This document shows positions 53,295 to 62,100 of a DNA stretch of 64,000 nt, piece by piece. The first letter of the stretch is position 1. The number at the start of each line of letters is the position of its first letter. Under the pieces are notes generated by a model. It ran no database searches and had not been told where the DNA came from. It worked only from the letters and a program-made list of their open reading frames with translations. The position numbers and the translations under genes were made by a program. The stretch comes from Lachnospiraceae bacterium (GTDB lineage: Bacteria > Bacillota > Clostridia > Lachnospirales > Lachnospiraceae): NCBI GenBank assembly GCA_015056765.1, contig SVFQ01000013.1:24061-88060 (forward strand), given 5' to 3'.

Positions 53295-55982
53295 ATGAAA
53301 AATCCTCTTATCAAGAGAATTCCAAAAGAACTTGCATCAGATTGGCATAAGTACCTGGTCATCATCGTCTTCATGGTGATGATGATTGGCGTCATCTCCG
53401 GCATGTATGTGGGACATGACAGTATGTTGTACTCTGTGGATGCCGGAAGAAAAGAGCTGAATATCGAAGACGGCTCCTTTGAACTAAAGAAGAAAGCATC
53501 TAAGGAGCTGCTGGATGATATCTGCACCGGCAAGATGGCCGATGTTCGTAGCTACTTTATCGAGAAGGGAAATAAAGAAGCGGATAAGGAAGTAGCAGAT
53601 GCCGTTGAGGAACACCTTCTGGAAGAAGTAAAATCGGCAATTGAAGATGGTGTGAGAGCACAGTGTGAAGCTTATGGAATCATCGACGAAAAGATGATTC
53701 AGACACAAATCGATACGGTGATGCAAGATAGCTTTGAAGAAGCATTAGAAGAAGCCAGAAATTCTGAGGAATTTAAGCAGGCGGTAGAGGATGCGTACAA
53801 AGAAGCACACGATACCGTGGTAGAAGAAGTAGATAAGGAGTGGGGTAAAACAGAGAAAAAATATCATTTGGATGAAGCCTTTACTCCTGTGACAATAAAA
53901 GTTTATGAGAACTTCTACAGAGAGGTGGCAGAGGATAATAATCTAGATGGTACAAGGGATGCCACAGTTCGTATTTTCCGCAGCGATGATGAAATCGACA
54001 AAGCCAGTTTCAATGCAGGTAGAGCGCCTAAGACAGAGACAGAGATTGCCATCGACAGAATGCATGCTGATAATGTAGGCGTTACGATTGGAGATACCAT
54101 ACGAGTAGGGGGCAGGGACTACGAAATCGTAGGCCTTTTATCCTACGTAGATTATCTGACTTTGCATGAGAAGAATACAGACTTTATGTTTGATGCCTTT
54201 GGCTTTGATGTAGCCATGGTGACACCGGAAGCCTTTTCTCAAATGAAAGCCAGAGTGCATTATAACTATGCTTACCAGTATGATACAAAGCCGGAAGACA
54301 AGGTAGCGCAAAGCGATTATGCAGATGCTGTATTAAAGTCTCTGATTACCCAGACCTTGGTGTATGATAACGAAATCGAGGATTTCTTGCCGGAGTATCT
54401 AAGACAGGCAAGTAACTTTGCACCATCTGATATCGAGGGAGATTCTGCAGCTACCAGTATCTTGTGTTATATCCTGATTGGTGTCATCGCCTTTATCTTT
54501 GCCATTACCATCGGCAATACCATTGATAAAGAGGCAGCAGTCATTGGTACTTTAAGAGCATCCGGCTATAGTAAGCGGGAGCTTGTGGTACATTACATGT
54601 CCATGCCTGTGATTGTGACGATTATCGGTGCCATTATCGGTAATGTACTGGGCTATACCGCGTTTCGCAGCATTGCAGTGAACCTTTATTATAACAGTTA
54701 CAGTTTGCCTACCTGCCACCTGGTATGGAGCAAGACAGCACTGATTAAGACCACGATTATTCCGCTTTTATTGATGTTTTGCATTAACCTTTATGTCATT
54801 GTAAAGAAAATGCAGCTTAGTCCCCTTCGTTTCTTGCGTCACGACCTGAGTAAGAGTAAGAGAACAAAGGCTAGAAGGATTCCGGCATGGAAATTCATGC
54901 GTAGATTTAGACTGCGTATCTTATTCCAAAATATGCCGAACTATGTAGTGCTTGTTTTCGGTGTGGTTTTCATCGAATTGATGCTATGCTTTGCCTTTGG
55001 CTTGCCGGACTCTCTGAATCATTATGGAGATATGGCACCACAGATGATGTTCGCACCTTATCAGTACATGCTGATGGATAGTAAGGACGAAGATGATCAT
55101 ATCATCACGACCAAAGAAGAATCTGCGGAATGCTTTCACGCCAAGACACTGCTTTATGGTAGAAGCGGTGCTGCCCTCTTTAGTGGAAGAGGCAGCGGTG
55201 GTGATGAAAACGTCACGGTATATGGTATTGCCAAAGACAGTGCTTATATCAGTCTGGACAGTGATGTGGGTGAGAAAGTCTATCTGTCTAGTGCTTTTGC
55301 CGCCAAGTATGGCATTGGTGTGGGAGATGAGATTACGCTGAAGGAAGAGTACGAGAATCAGGATTATGTATTTACTATAGCCGGTATTGTTGATTACGAT
55401 GGCGGTATCGCAGTCTTCATGACAGAAGATGCCTACGCGGATGTATTCGATGTTGAAAGAGATGAGTTCTCCGGATACTTCTCTAAAAACGAAATCAAAG
55501 ACATCGAAGAAAAGTACATCGCTACTGTGATAACAAAAGAAGATATCAGTAAGGTAACCACTCAGTTGCAGCATTCTATGGGAGGCTTCATGGAAGTCTT
55601 CAAATATGCACTGGTGATATTGGCAGCAGCACTGATTTATCTCTTGGCTAAAATCATCATTGAGCGAAATGAGCAGTCTATTTCCATGGTAAAGATTCTG
55701 GGATTCCAGAATGGTGAAATCGGATCATTCTATATCGTACCTACAGCCTTTGTCGTATTAGTTGCATCCATCATTGGCTTTGTGGTTGGCTATATCTTGA
55801 TGATATGGATTTTCGGCGTCTTTGTATTGCAGATGGACGGCTACTTTGCATATTATATGAGGCCAAGTTCTATGGTATTATCCGTTGGATATCTCTTGGT
55901 AGGATATGCGGTTGTATCTGCAGTGGATTATCTGAGGATCAAACGGATTCCATTAGACGTAGCTTTGAAAAATGTAGAATAA
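53295..55982 (+). CDS. FtsX-family ABC transporter permease with large helical extracellular domain
   Basis: 895-residue permease. One N-terminal span (YLVIIVFMVMMIGVISGMYVG), then a ~390-residue outer region that starts with a strongly charged, Glu/Lys/Asp-rich helical stretch (~60-200, likely coiled coil) followed by a MacB-like periplasmic core; then spans near 400-520 with the FtsX phrase AAVIGTLRASGYSKREL; a second outer domain; and three C-terminal spans with SMVKILGFQNGEIGSFYIV. Typical of type VII permeases in Clostridia that act in peptide export, resistance or wall signalling; no sensor kinase or peptide gene lies beside it, so its substrate is unknown. Confidence 0.88.
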   Translation: MKNPLIKRIPKELASDWHKYLVIIVFMVMMIGVISGMYVGHDSMLYSVDAGRKELNIEDGSFELKKKASKELLDDICTGKMADVRSYFIEKGNKEADKEVADAVEEHLLEEVKSAIEDGVRAQCEAYGIIDEKMIQTQIDTVMQDSFEEALEEARNSEEFKQAVEDAYKEAHDTVVEEVDKEWGKTEKKYHLDEAFTPVTIKVYENFYREVAEDNNLDGTRDATVRIFRSDDEIDKASFNAGRAPKTETEIAIDRMHADNVGVTIGDTIRVGGRDYEIVGLLSYVDYLTLHEKNTDFMFDAFGFDVAMVTPEAFSQMKARVHYNYAYQYDTKPEDKVAQSDYADAVLKSLITQTLVYDNEIEDFLPEYLRQASNFAPSDIEGDSAATSILCYILIGVIAFIFAITIGNTIDKEAAVIGTLRASGYSKRELVVHYMSMPVIVTIIGAIIGNVLGYTAFRSIAVNLYYNSYSLPTCHLVWSKTALIKTTIIPLLLMFCINLYVIVKKMQLSPLRFLRHDLSKSKRTKARRIPAWKFMRRFRLRILFQNMPNYVVLVFGVVFIELMLCFAFGLPDSLNHYGDMAPQMMFAPYQYMLMDSKDEDDHIITTKEESAECFHAKTLLYGRSGAALFSGRGSGGDENVTVYGIAKDSAYISLDSDVGEKVYLSSAFAAKYGIGVGDEITLKEEYENQDYVFTIAGIVDYDGGIAVFMTEDAYADVFDVERDEFSGYFSKNEIKDIEEKYIATVITKEDISKVTTQLQHSMGGFMEVFKYALVILAAALIYLLAKIIIERNEQSISMVKILGFQNGEIGSFYIVPTAFVVLVASIIGFVVGYILMIWIFGVFVLQMDGYFAYYMRPSSMVLSVGYLLVGYAVVSAVDYLRIKRIPLDVALKNVE

Positions 55983-56007
55983 AAAACACAAGATTTATAT
56001 AACTGGA

Positions 56008-56045
56008 AAAAGGGCAGTGATTCGAGAGAAAAACTGCTCTTTTTT
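56008..56045 (+). terminator. Intrinsic terminator after the FtsX-type permease
   Basis: Eight-bp stem AGGGCAGT (56011-56018) with ACTGCTCT (56033-56040; one G-T), flanking A and T runs, 14-base loop and T6. Confidence 0.85.
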
Positions 56046-56079
56046 CTATGACTGGAAACTACCTGGCTTTGGGAAGATT

Positions 56080-56088
56080 TGGTATAAT
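56080..56088 (+). promoter_or_regulatory. Extended -10 promoter of the GTPase-nuclease fusion gene
   Basis: TGG followed by TATAAT (56083-56088), 39 bases before the ATG. The same TGGTATAAT arrangement is used before recJ. Confidence 0.72.
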
Positions 56089-56126
56089 GGACTAAGTTCA
56101 CTTTTGGATACATAAGGGGAGAAACG

Positions 56127-58709
56127 ATGAATCAGGTATGGGGTATCCTTGCGCATGTAGATGCAGGCAAGACTACACTATCGGAATCAATTTTATATAC
56201 AGCAGGCTTACTGACCAGTACAGGACGTGTGGACCACGGGGATGCCTTTTTGGATACCGATAGCCAGGAGAAAAAGAGAGGTATCACCATTTTTTCCAAG
56301 CCTGCAGTTTTTTCTTATGACGATGTACAGATGACCCTGTTAGATACACCGGGACACGTGGATTTTGCTACAGAGACAGAGCGTGCAGTATGGGCTCTGG
56401 ACTATGCCATATTATTGATTTCCGGTACGGATGGCGTCCAGGCACATACCAAGACACTGTATCGCATCCTGGAGAAAAACCAAGTGCCTATGGTGGTCTT
56501 TATCAATAAGACGGATATGGAGAATGCATCGGTAGAGAGATGCATGGCAGAACTGACGGAAGTGATTTCAGATCGGTGCATGCTAGCAGGAGATACAGAG
56601 GGCATCGCGACAGTAGAAGAAGCGGCTATGGAGGAGTATCTGGAGACAGAGAGTTTATCTACTGAGACGAGAGTACGACTGTTTCAGGATAGGAAGGTAT
56701 TCCCAGTCTATACGGGTTCGGCCTTGAAGAACCAAGGTGTAGAGGATTTGCTGTCTTTCATGTCAGAAGTTGGACAGGCTTCAGCAAATACTGAAGGGCC
56801 AGATAGCGTATCGAATGACGGGGCAGCAGACTTTGGCGCGCGTATCTACAAGATAGAGAGTCTCTCCACAGATGCACGCCTCACTTTTGCGAAGGTGACA
56901 AGTGGAAGTATAAAAGTCAAAGAAGTACTTCCAAACGGTGAGAAGATCAATGAAATCAGAAGGTACTCTGGGGCGAAGTATGCGCAAGTGGATGAAGCAT
57001 CGGCAGGGGATGTGGTAGCGTTAGTAGGTCCTCAGAACACTTTTGCAGGTCAGGGATTAGGTGTAGAGGAAAATAGACCGGATCTAAGTCTCAAACCGGT
57101 ACTGAGTTATGCCCTGCATTTCCTGGATGATACGGTACCAAAGCTGGCCTATTCAAAACTACTGGCCTTCAATGAAGAGGACCCATCTCTCAATGTAACT
57201 TGGGATGAAGAATTCCAACAGATCAAGATGACTCTCATGGGGCAGGTACAGACGGAAATCCTAGTGGAGCGTATAAAGCAGGAACTGGGATACCTGGTAG
57301 AATTTGAAGAATCGGATGTCCTATACAAAGAAACCTTGGCAGCACCGGTAGAGGGCGTTGGACATTTTGAGCCTTTGCGGCATTATGCAGAAGTGCATCT
57401 TTGGATGGAACCATTGCCGGCGGGTAGTGGCATCCAGGTGGCAGCCGACGTATCCGTGGACGAGCTGGCACTAAACTGGCAGAGGCTGATTGAAACCCAT
57501 ATCTTAGAGAAAGAGCATGTGGGTACCAGTATCGGTGCTCCTCTGATGGATGTGAAATATACCATCGTAGGTGGTAGAGCCCATATCAAACATACAGAGG
57601 GTGGTGACTTTAGAGAAGCTACCTATCGTGCCATCCGGCAGGGCTGCATGGAAGCAGGTACTGTAATCCTAGAGCCTAGCTATCGTTTTGAGATGGTGTT
57701 GCCTAGAGACTATGTGGGCAAGGCTATGACGGACATCGAAACCATGAGTGGCAAGTTCGAGCCACCGGTGGAAGAGGGAGATAAAGTCAAAATCGTCGGC
57801 ACGGCACCGGCGGTGGAAATCAAAAACTACAGTGCGAAATTAGTGGCGTATACCAAAGGCGAGGGAAGTCTTTCTCTCGTATTTGATGGCTACGTGCCAT
57901 GCCATAATGCGGATGAAGTACAGGCCAGATATGATTACAATCCGGAGGTGGATGCAGAGAATCCTACAGGTTCAGTCTTTTGCTCGCATGGTGGACCGGA
58001 TATGGTGCCATGGGAGGAAGTGAAGAATAGATGCCACGTACCTTGCCTCAGTGAAAAACAGGCAGAGGAAGAAGTGCCACTGAAGTTACAAAAGATGAAT
58101 CATGCGCCGGATGAGTGGCTGGACCCGGAAGAGATAGACCGAATCTTGGCAGCAGCTACCCACAGGAATCAGGGAAAGAATCCTAAGAAGGGTTGGCACT
58201 ATGGAGAGTCCGGAAGAGCAAAGCGAGTGGCATCGGATTACATCTATACACCACCAAAGGTATCTAGACCAAAAGAAAAGTATCTCCTGGTGGATGGATA
58301 CAATCTGATCTACGCTTGGCCAGAACTGAAAGCGGTGCTGGATGTAAACTTAGATGGGGCTAGAGGAAAACTACTGGATATCCTCAGCAACTACAAGGCT
58401 ATGACGGATTACGAAGTGATTGCAGTCTTTGATGCCTACAGGGTAAAGGGACACAAAGCAGAGGCATCGGATTACCTGAATATCCATCAGGTCTTTACAG
58501 CAGAAGCCCAGACGGCAGATGCGTATATCGAGAAGTTCACTCATGAGCAGGGAATGAAGTATGACATCACGGTGGTGACCAGTGACGGTATGGAGCAGGT
58601 CATCATCAGAGGAACCGGAGCGAGACTGATTTCTTCCAGAGAGTTCATCGAAGAGGTGGGACGCAGAGCCCAAGCGATTCGAGATGAATTCGGTGTATTG
58701 GAGGATTAG
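56127..58709 (+). CDS. TetM/EF-G-like ribosomal GTPase fused to a YacP/Rae1-type NYN nuclease domain
   Basis: 860 residues. N-terminal translational GTPase: P-loop AHVDAGKT (9-16), switch I RGITI (51-55), DTPGH (73-77), NKTD (127-130), then domains II-V as in TetM/TetO-type ribosomal protection proteins (~640 residues). After a linker (~660-715) a NYN/PIN nuclease domain fills 718-860 with acidic residues Asp723 (VDGYN), Asp769 (FDAYRVKG), Asp798 (TADAYIE) and Asp820 (TSDGMEQ). This domain matches YacP, known in B. subtilis as Rae1, an endonuclease cutting mRNA in the ribosomal A site. The fusion therefore joins an A-site-binding GTPase to an A-site nuclease. Tetracycline resistance cannot be assumed. 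Own promoter; a 74-base repeat follows the stop. Confidence 0.9.
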   Translation: MNQVWGILAHVDAGKTTLSESILYTAGLLTSTGRVDHGDAFLDTDSQEKKRGITIFSKPAVFSYDDVQMTLLDTPGHVDFATETERAVWALDYAILLISGTDGVQAHTKTLYRILEKNQVPMVVFINKTDMENASVERCMAELTEVISDRCMLAGDTEGIATVEEAAMEEYLETESLSTETRVRLFQDRKVFPVYTGSALKNQGVEDLLSFMSEVGQASANTEGPDSVSNDGAADFGARIYKIESLSTDARLTFAKVTSGSIKVKEVLPNGEKINEIRRYSGAKYAQVDEASAGDVVALVGPQNTFAGQGLGVEENRPDLSLKPVLSYALHFLDDTVPKLAYSKLLAFNEEDPSLNVTWDEEFQQIKMTLMGQVQTEILVERIKQELGYLVEFEESDVLYKETLAAPVEGVGHFEPLRHYAEVHLWMEPLPAGSGIQVAADVSVDELALNWQRLIETHILEKEHVGTSIGAPLMDVKYTIVGGRAHIKHTEGGDFREATYRAIRQGCMEAGTVILEPSYRFEMVLPRDYVGKAMTDIETMSGKFEPPVEEGDKVKIVGTAPAVEIKNYSAKLVAYTKGEGSLSLVFDGYVPCHNADEVQARYDYNPEVDAENPTGSVFCSHGGPDMVPWEEVKNRCHVPCLSEKQAEEEVPLKLQKMNHAPDEWLDPEEIDRILAAATHRNQGKNPKKGWHYGESGRAKRVASDYIYTPPKVSRPKEKYLLVDGYNLIYAWPELKAVLDVNLDGARGKLLDILSNYKAMTDYEVIAVFDAYRVKGHKAEASDYLNIHQVFTAEAQTADAYIEKFTHEQGMKYDITVVTSDGMEQVIIRGTGARLISSREFIEEVGRRAQAIRDEFGVLED

Positions 58710-58724
58710 TGGTCCCTGGGGGCG

Positions 58725-58798
58725 TGGTCCCTTGGGGACGGGGTTAGGGGTTCAAAATTCGGACTAAGAAAAAATAGGAATGTTTAGAAGACTGGAAT
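58725..58798 (+). repeat. 74-base interspersed repeat, copy 1
   Basis: Starts TGGTCCCTTGGGGACGGGG and ends AGAAGACTGGAAT; identical over 74 bases to the copy at 60556-60629. Preceded by a partial GGTCCCTGGGGG unit directly after the GTPase stop. The start forms a small hairpin GTCCC-TTG-GGGAC. It ends 5 bases before the ABC transporter ATG. Confidence 0.95.
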
Positions 58799-58803
58799 AA
58801 CAT

Positions 58804-60534
58804 ATGAGAAAAAACCTGAAACGACTATGTAGCTATTATAAACCGTATATGGGCATCTTCCTGCTGGATTTGTTCTTTGCCTTTTTAGCATCTGCCATAG
58901 CGCTGGTAATCCCTTTGGTGGTTCGATATATCACTTCCAATGTGGGAAGCATGACACAAACAGAAGCACAGAATCAGATTCTACTGATTGGTGGTGTATT
59001 AGTGGTTCTGGTGCTGGTACAGTTTGTGGCTAACTTTTATATCAGTGATATCGGGCATGTGATGGGTGCCAAAATCGAACGAGACATGAGAGCAGAAATC
59101 TTTGCCCATTATCAGAAGCTATCCTTTGCCTTTTATGATGAGCAAAAGACGGGACAGCTCATGAGCCGTATTACCAGCGATTTATTTGATATCACAGAGC
59201 TGCTGCATCACGGCCCTGAGAACATCGCCATATCTCTGATTAAAATCATCGGTGCCTTTGTGATTCTTTCCGGTATTAGTGGGTATCTGACGGCAGCAGC
59301 CTTTATTCTGGTACCCTTCATGTTTACTTATGCGTATTTCCTGAATAAGCGCATGAAGAGAGCATTCAGACAAAACCGCGTGAAGATTGCGGAAATCAAT
59401 GCCCAGATAGAGGATAACTTATCCGGAATTCGTGTGGTGAAGTCCTTTGCCAATGAAGAAATTGAAAAAGAGAAATTCAAAGAAGGCAATAACGGCTTCT
59501 TAGCAGCCAAGAAAAACAGCTATTTTTACATGGGCTTTTTTCATTCCGGAATGACGGCTTTTACTACATTGATTAATGTGGTGGTTATCATCATCGGTGG
59601 CATGCTTCTAGCCAGAAAACTGGTGGTAGTATCAGACTTTGTAGCATTCCTTTTGTACATCAATGTATTTACAGATCCCATCAGAACTCTGATTGATTTT
59701 ACAGAGCAATTCCAAAATGGATACTCCGGATTTGAGCGTTTTGTGGAGATATTAAATATCGAACCGGATATTCAAGATAAAAAGGGCGCAGTGAAATTAA
59801 CAGATGTGAAGGGACATGTGGTTTTTGATGATGTATCCTTTAAGTATAATGACACAGCTCATAGAGTACTAAAGCATATCAACTTGGATGTGCCGGCTGG
59901 TACTTATGTGGCATTGGTGGGCTCTTCCGGTGGAGGAAAGACCACATTGTGTAGTCTGATTCCAAGATTCTATGATGTCACCGGTGGCAGTATCAGTATC
60001 GATGACAAAGATATCCGAGATGTGACATTAAAGAGCCTGAGGGACAATATCGGTATCGTGCAGCAGGATGTGTATCTTTTTACCGGAACTGTGCTGGAGA
60101 ATATCCGCTATGGCAAACCGGATGCTACGGAAGAAGAAATCATCGAGGCAGCCAAACTGGCCAATGCCCACGAATTTATTATGGGACTGCCAAATGGCTA
60201 CAACACAGATATCGGACAGCGTGGTGTGAAACTGTCCGGCGGACAGAAACAGAGACTTTCTATCGCCAGAGTATTCTTGAAGAATCCCCCGATTCTGATT
60301 TTCGATGAAGCTACGTCTGCTCTGGACAATGAAAGTGAGAATATCGTAAAAGATTCTTTAGAGAAACTGGCGCATAACAGAACTACTTTTGTCATCGCCC
60401 ACAGACTATCTACCATCAAAAATGCGGAACGTATTTTGGTGCTGACAGAAAACGGTATAGAGGAATCCGGTACACACGAGGAATTGATGGAGAAAAATGG
60501 AGTCTACGCCGGCCTCTACCAGTGGGCCAAATAG
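58804..60534 (+). CDS. Multidrug/lipid-type ABC exporter half-transporter (permease fused to ATPase)
   Basis: 576-residue exporter of the MsbA/LmrA family, working as a dimer. Six N-terminal spans (~1-300; first IFLLDLFFAFLASAIALVIPLV), then the ATPase with Walker A GSSGGGKTT, QQDVYLFTGTVLENI, signature KLSGGQKQRLSIARV, Walker B ILIFDEATSALD and H-loop IAHRLSTI. Single gene, not paired with a second half, so a homodimer is likely or the partner lies elsewhere. It is bracketed by two identical 74-base repeats whose ends touch its start and stop. The ribosome site is weak (TGGAAT at the end of the repeat). Substrate unknown. Confidence 0.93.
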   Translation: MRKNLKRLCSYYKPYMGIFLLDLFFAFLASAIALVIPLVVRYITSNVGSMTQTEAQNQILLIGGVLVVLVLVQFVANFYISDIGHVMGAKIERDMRAEIFAHYQKLSFAFYDEQKTGQLMSRITSDLFDITELLHHGPENIAISLIKIIGAFVILSGISGYLTAAAFILVPFMFTYAYFLNKRMKRAFRQNRVKIAEINAQIEDNLSGIRVVKSFANEEIEKEKFKEGNNGFLAAKKNSYFYMGFFHSGMTAFTTLINVVVIIIGGMLLARKLVVVSDFVAFLLYINVFTDPIRTLIDFTEQFQNGYSGFERFVEILNIEPDIQDKKGAVKLTDVKGHVVFDDVSFKYNDTAHRVLKHINLDVPAGTYVALVGSSGGGKTTLCSLIPRFYDVTGGSISIDDKDIRDVTLKSLRDNIGIVQQDVYLFTGTVLENIRYGKPDATEEEIIEAAKLANAHEFIMGLPNGYNTDIGQRGVKLSGGQKQRLSIARVFLKNPPILIFDEATSALDNESENIVKDSLEKLAHNRTTFVIAHRLSTIKNAERILVLTENGIEESGTHEELMEKNGVYAGLYQWAK

Positions 60535-60555
60535 TCCCTGGAGTGGTCCCTTGGG

Positions 60556-60629
60556 TGGTCCCTTGGGGACGGGGTTAGGGGTTCAAAATTCGGACTAAGA
60601 AAAAATAGGAATGTTTAGAAGACTGGAAT
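60556..60629 (+). repeat. 74-base interspersed repeat, copy 2
   Basis: Identical to copy 1. Preceded by two further GGTCCCTTGGG-like units between 60533 and 60556, so the left edge is a short tandem array. Its last bases form the AT of the ATG start of the DUF1848 gene. Confidence 0.95.
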
Positions 60630-61557
60630 GATTATAAATACAGGACAGCGCACCGATATCCCGGCATTTTATGCGGAGTGGTTCGCAAACCGTTTAAAAG
60701 AAGGATTCGTCTGCGTACGAAATCCTTATAATGAGAATCAGGTGAGCAGATATCGCCTTGATCCATCGGTGGTGGATGTGATTGGCTTTTGTACCAAGAA
60801 TCCGGCACCGATGTTTTCTTACATGGATCTGCTAAAAGACTACGGGCAGTACTGGTTTGTCAGTATCACGCCTTACGGTCGCGATATCGAGCCAAATGTG
60901 AAAGATAAGCATCAACTAATTCGTGATTTTCAGCAGTTATCGAAAAATGTTGGTATAGATTCTGTGGGGTGGCGTTATGATCCGATTCTTTTATCGGAGA
61001 GATACTCCATAGAGTATCATAAACATGCTTTTGCGCAGATTGCGGAGGCTTTGGATGGATATACGAAGACGGTGGTGATTAGCTTTATTGATTTATACCC
61101 GAAGGTAAGACGTAATTTTCCGGAAGCGAGGGAAGTGCCCAGGGAGGAGCGAATTGCTTTGGGCAAAGAACTGATTTCGCTTGCATCAAAGCATCATATG
61201 GTGGTGAAACCTTGCGCAGAAGGAGATGAACTAGCACCCTACGGAGCGGATTGTAGTGGTTGCATGAAGCTTAGTGATTACGAGACTGCTATCGGTGCAC
61301 GGCTAAATGCACCAAAGAAGAAGGGGGCTAGGGCAGAATGCGCCTGCTATCTGTCCTGTGATATCGGTGTGTACAATACTTGTAAACATCTATGTCGATA
61401 TTGCTATGCCAATGCAGAGAATTCTTTGGTTATGGAGCTTAGCAAGCAACATGATCCGAAGTCACCTTTTTTAATAGGCAATTATATGAAAAACGATCAG
61501 ATTCATGACGTACCACAGAAATCATGGATTGACCGCCAACTTCGGTTGCCAATATAG
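60628..61557 (+). CDS. DUF1848 family protein with C-terminal CX3CX2C motif
   Basis: 309 residues, function unknown. Starts MIINTGQRTDIPAFYAEWF, a conserved DUF1848 opening; FCTKNPAPM and the following QYWFVSITPYG are also family hallmarks. Cysteines cluster late: C209-x2-C212, then C238, C240, C244 and C252-x3-C256-x2-C259 (TCKHLCRYC), the spacing of a radical SAM [4Fe-4S] site but located near the C terminus instead of the N terminus. The family may therefore be an unusual FeS or radical SAM enzyme; this is inference. The ATG overlaps the end of repeat copy 2, and a degenerate third copy follows the stop. Confidence 0.85.
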   Translation: MIINTGQRTDIPAFYAEWFANRLKEGFVCVRNPYNENQVSRYRLDPSVVDVIGFCTKNPAPMFSYMDLLKDYGQYWFVSITPYGRDIEPNVKDKHQLIRDFQQLSKNVGIDSVGWRYDPILLSERYSIEYHKHAFAQIAEALDGYTKTVVISFIDLYPKVRRNFPEAREVPREERIALGKELISLASKHHMVVKPCAEGDELAPYGADCSGCMKLSDYETAIGARLNAPKKKGARAECACYLSCDIGVYNTCKHLCRYCYANAENSLVMELSKQHDPKSPFLIGNYMKNDQIHDVPQKSWIDRQLRLPI

Positions 61558-61562
61558 AAAAC

Positions 61563-61592
61563 GGTCCCATGGGGACGGGGTTAGAGGTTCAG
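61563..61592 (+). repeat. Degenerate third copy of the GGTCCC repeat
   Basis: GGTCCCATGGGGACGGGG then TTAGAGGTTCAGA; matches the first ~31 bases of the 74-base repeat with a few changes and lacks the remainder. Lies between the DUF1848 stop and the next gene. Confidence 0.8.
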
Positions 61593-61601
61593 AAAAGAAA
61601 T

Positions 61602-62063
61602 ATGTTGTATATAAAAAGTATATCAATCCCGAATGTAAATCCCTATAAGGATATAGGGTTCCAAGGGTTTAACAATCGATTTTATTATATGGATACTGCT
61701 TGGGGCAGACATAGTTGCCCTATCGAAGAAGTAGAGTACGAAGCCTTTTTTGGACAACGCTATAAAAAGGACACGGAGATAGGTTATCTCGTGGATGAAA
61801 CCTTGGCGAACATTCTACATAGATTGGGCCAAAGAGACTTCAATTTTATGCAAAAGCTATATTCGGATGCGGAGATGCACTTCGAAGACGGACAAGTTAA
61901 ATTCACCTATCTTCAGATGTTTCCGAATCCGGATATACAAGGCTTTGACTACGTCTCTAAGACAGATTCTTTCCCTATCTCGGAAACCTATCACGCGTAT
62001 ATCAAGGGGTTACGGGAGGCGTATGAGAAGAGTCGTCAGCAGTACATGCAATCAAACCCATGA
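61602..62063 (+). CDS. Hypothetical protein, unrecognised
   Basis: 153 residues starting MLYIKSISIPNVNPYKDIG; no family recognised. It is soluble, rich in aromatic residues and acidic positions, with no membrane span, cysteine motif or signal peptide. The frame is open to an ATG at 61569, but that codon lies in the repeat hairpin; ATG 61602 after an A/G-rich stretch is more plausible. It ends 37 bases before the next gene. Codon use resembles the neighbourhood, so the frame looks real, but support is limited to length and position. Confidence 0.6.
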   Translation: MLYIKSISIPNVNPYKDIGFQGFNNRFYYMDTAWGRHSCPIEEVEYEAFFGQRYKKDTEIGYLVDETLANILHRLGQRDFNFMQKLYSDAEMHFEDGQVKFTYLQMFPNPDIQGFDYVSKTDSFPISETYHAYIKGLREAYEKSRQQYMQSNP

Positions 62064-62100
62064 AAAGGGAAATCTGAAAATCAAAAAGCGGAGACGAAAT

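Noticed and set aside
56127..58709. Calling the GTPase fusion a tetracycline resistance determinant
   Set aside because: TetM-like domains alone do not prove resistance; the fused nuclease and the chromosomal setting without mobile elements argue for a housekeeping or rescue role.
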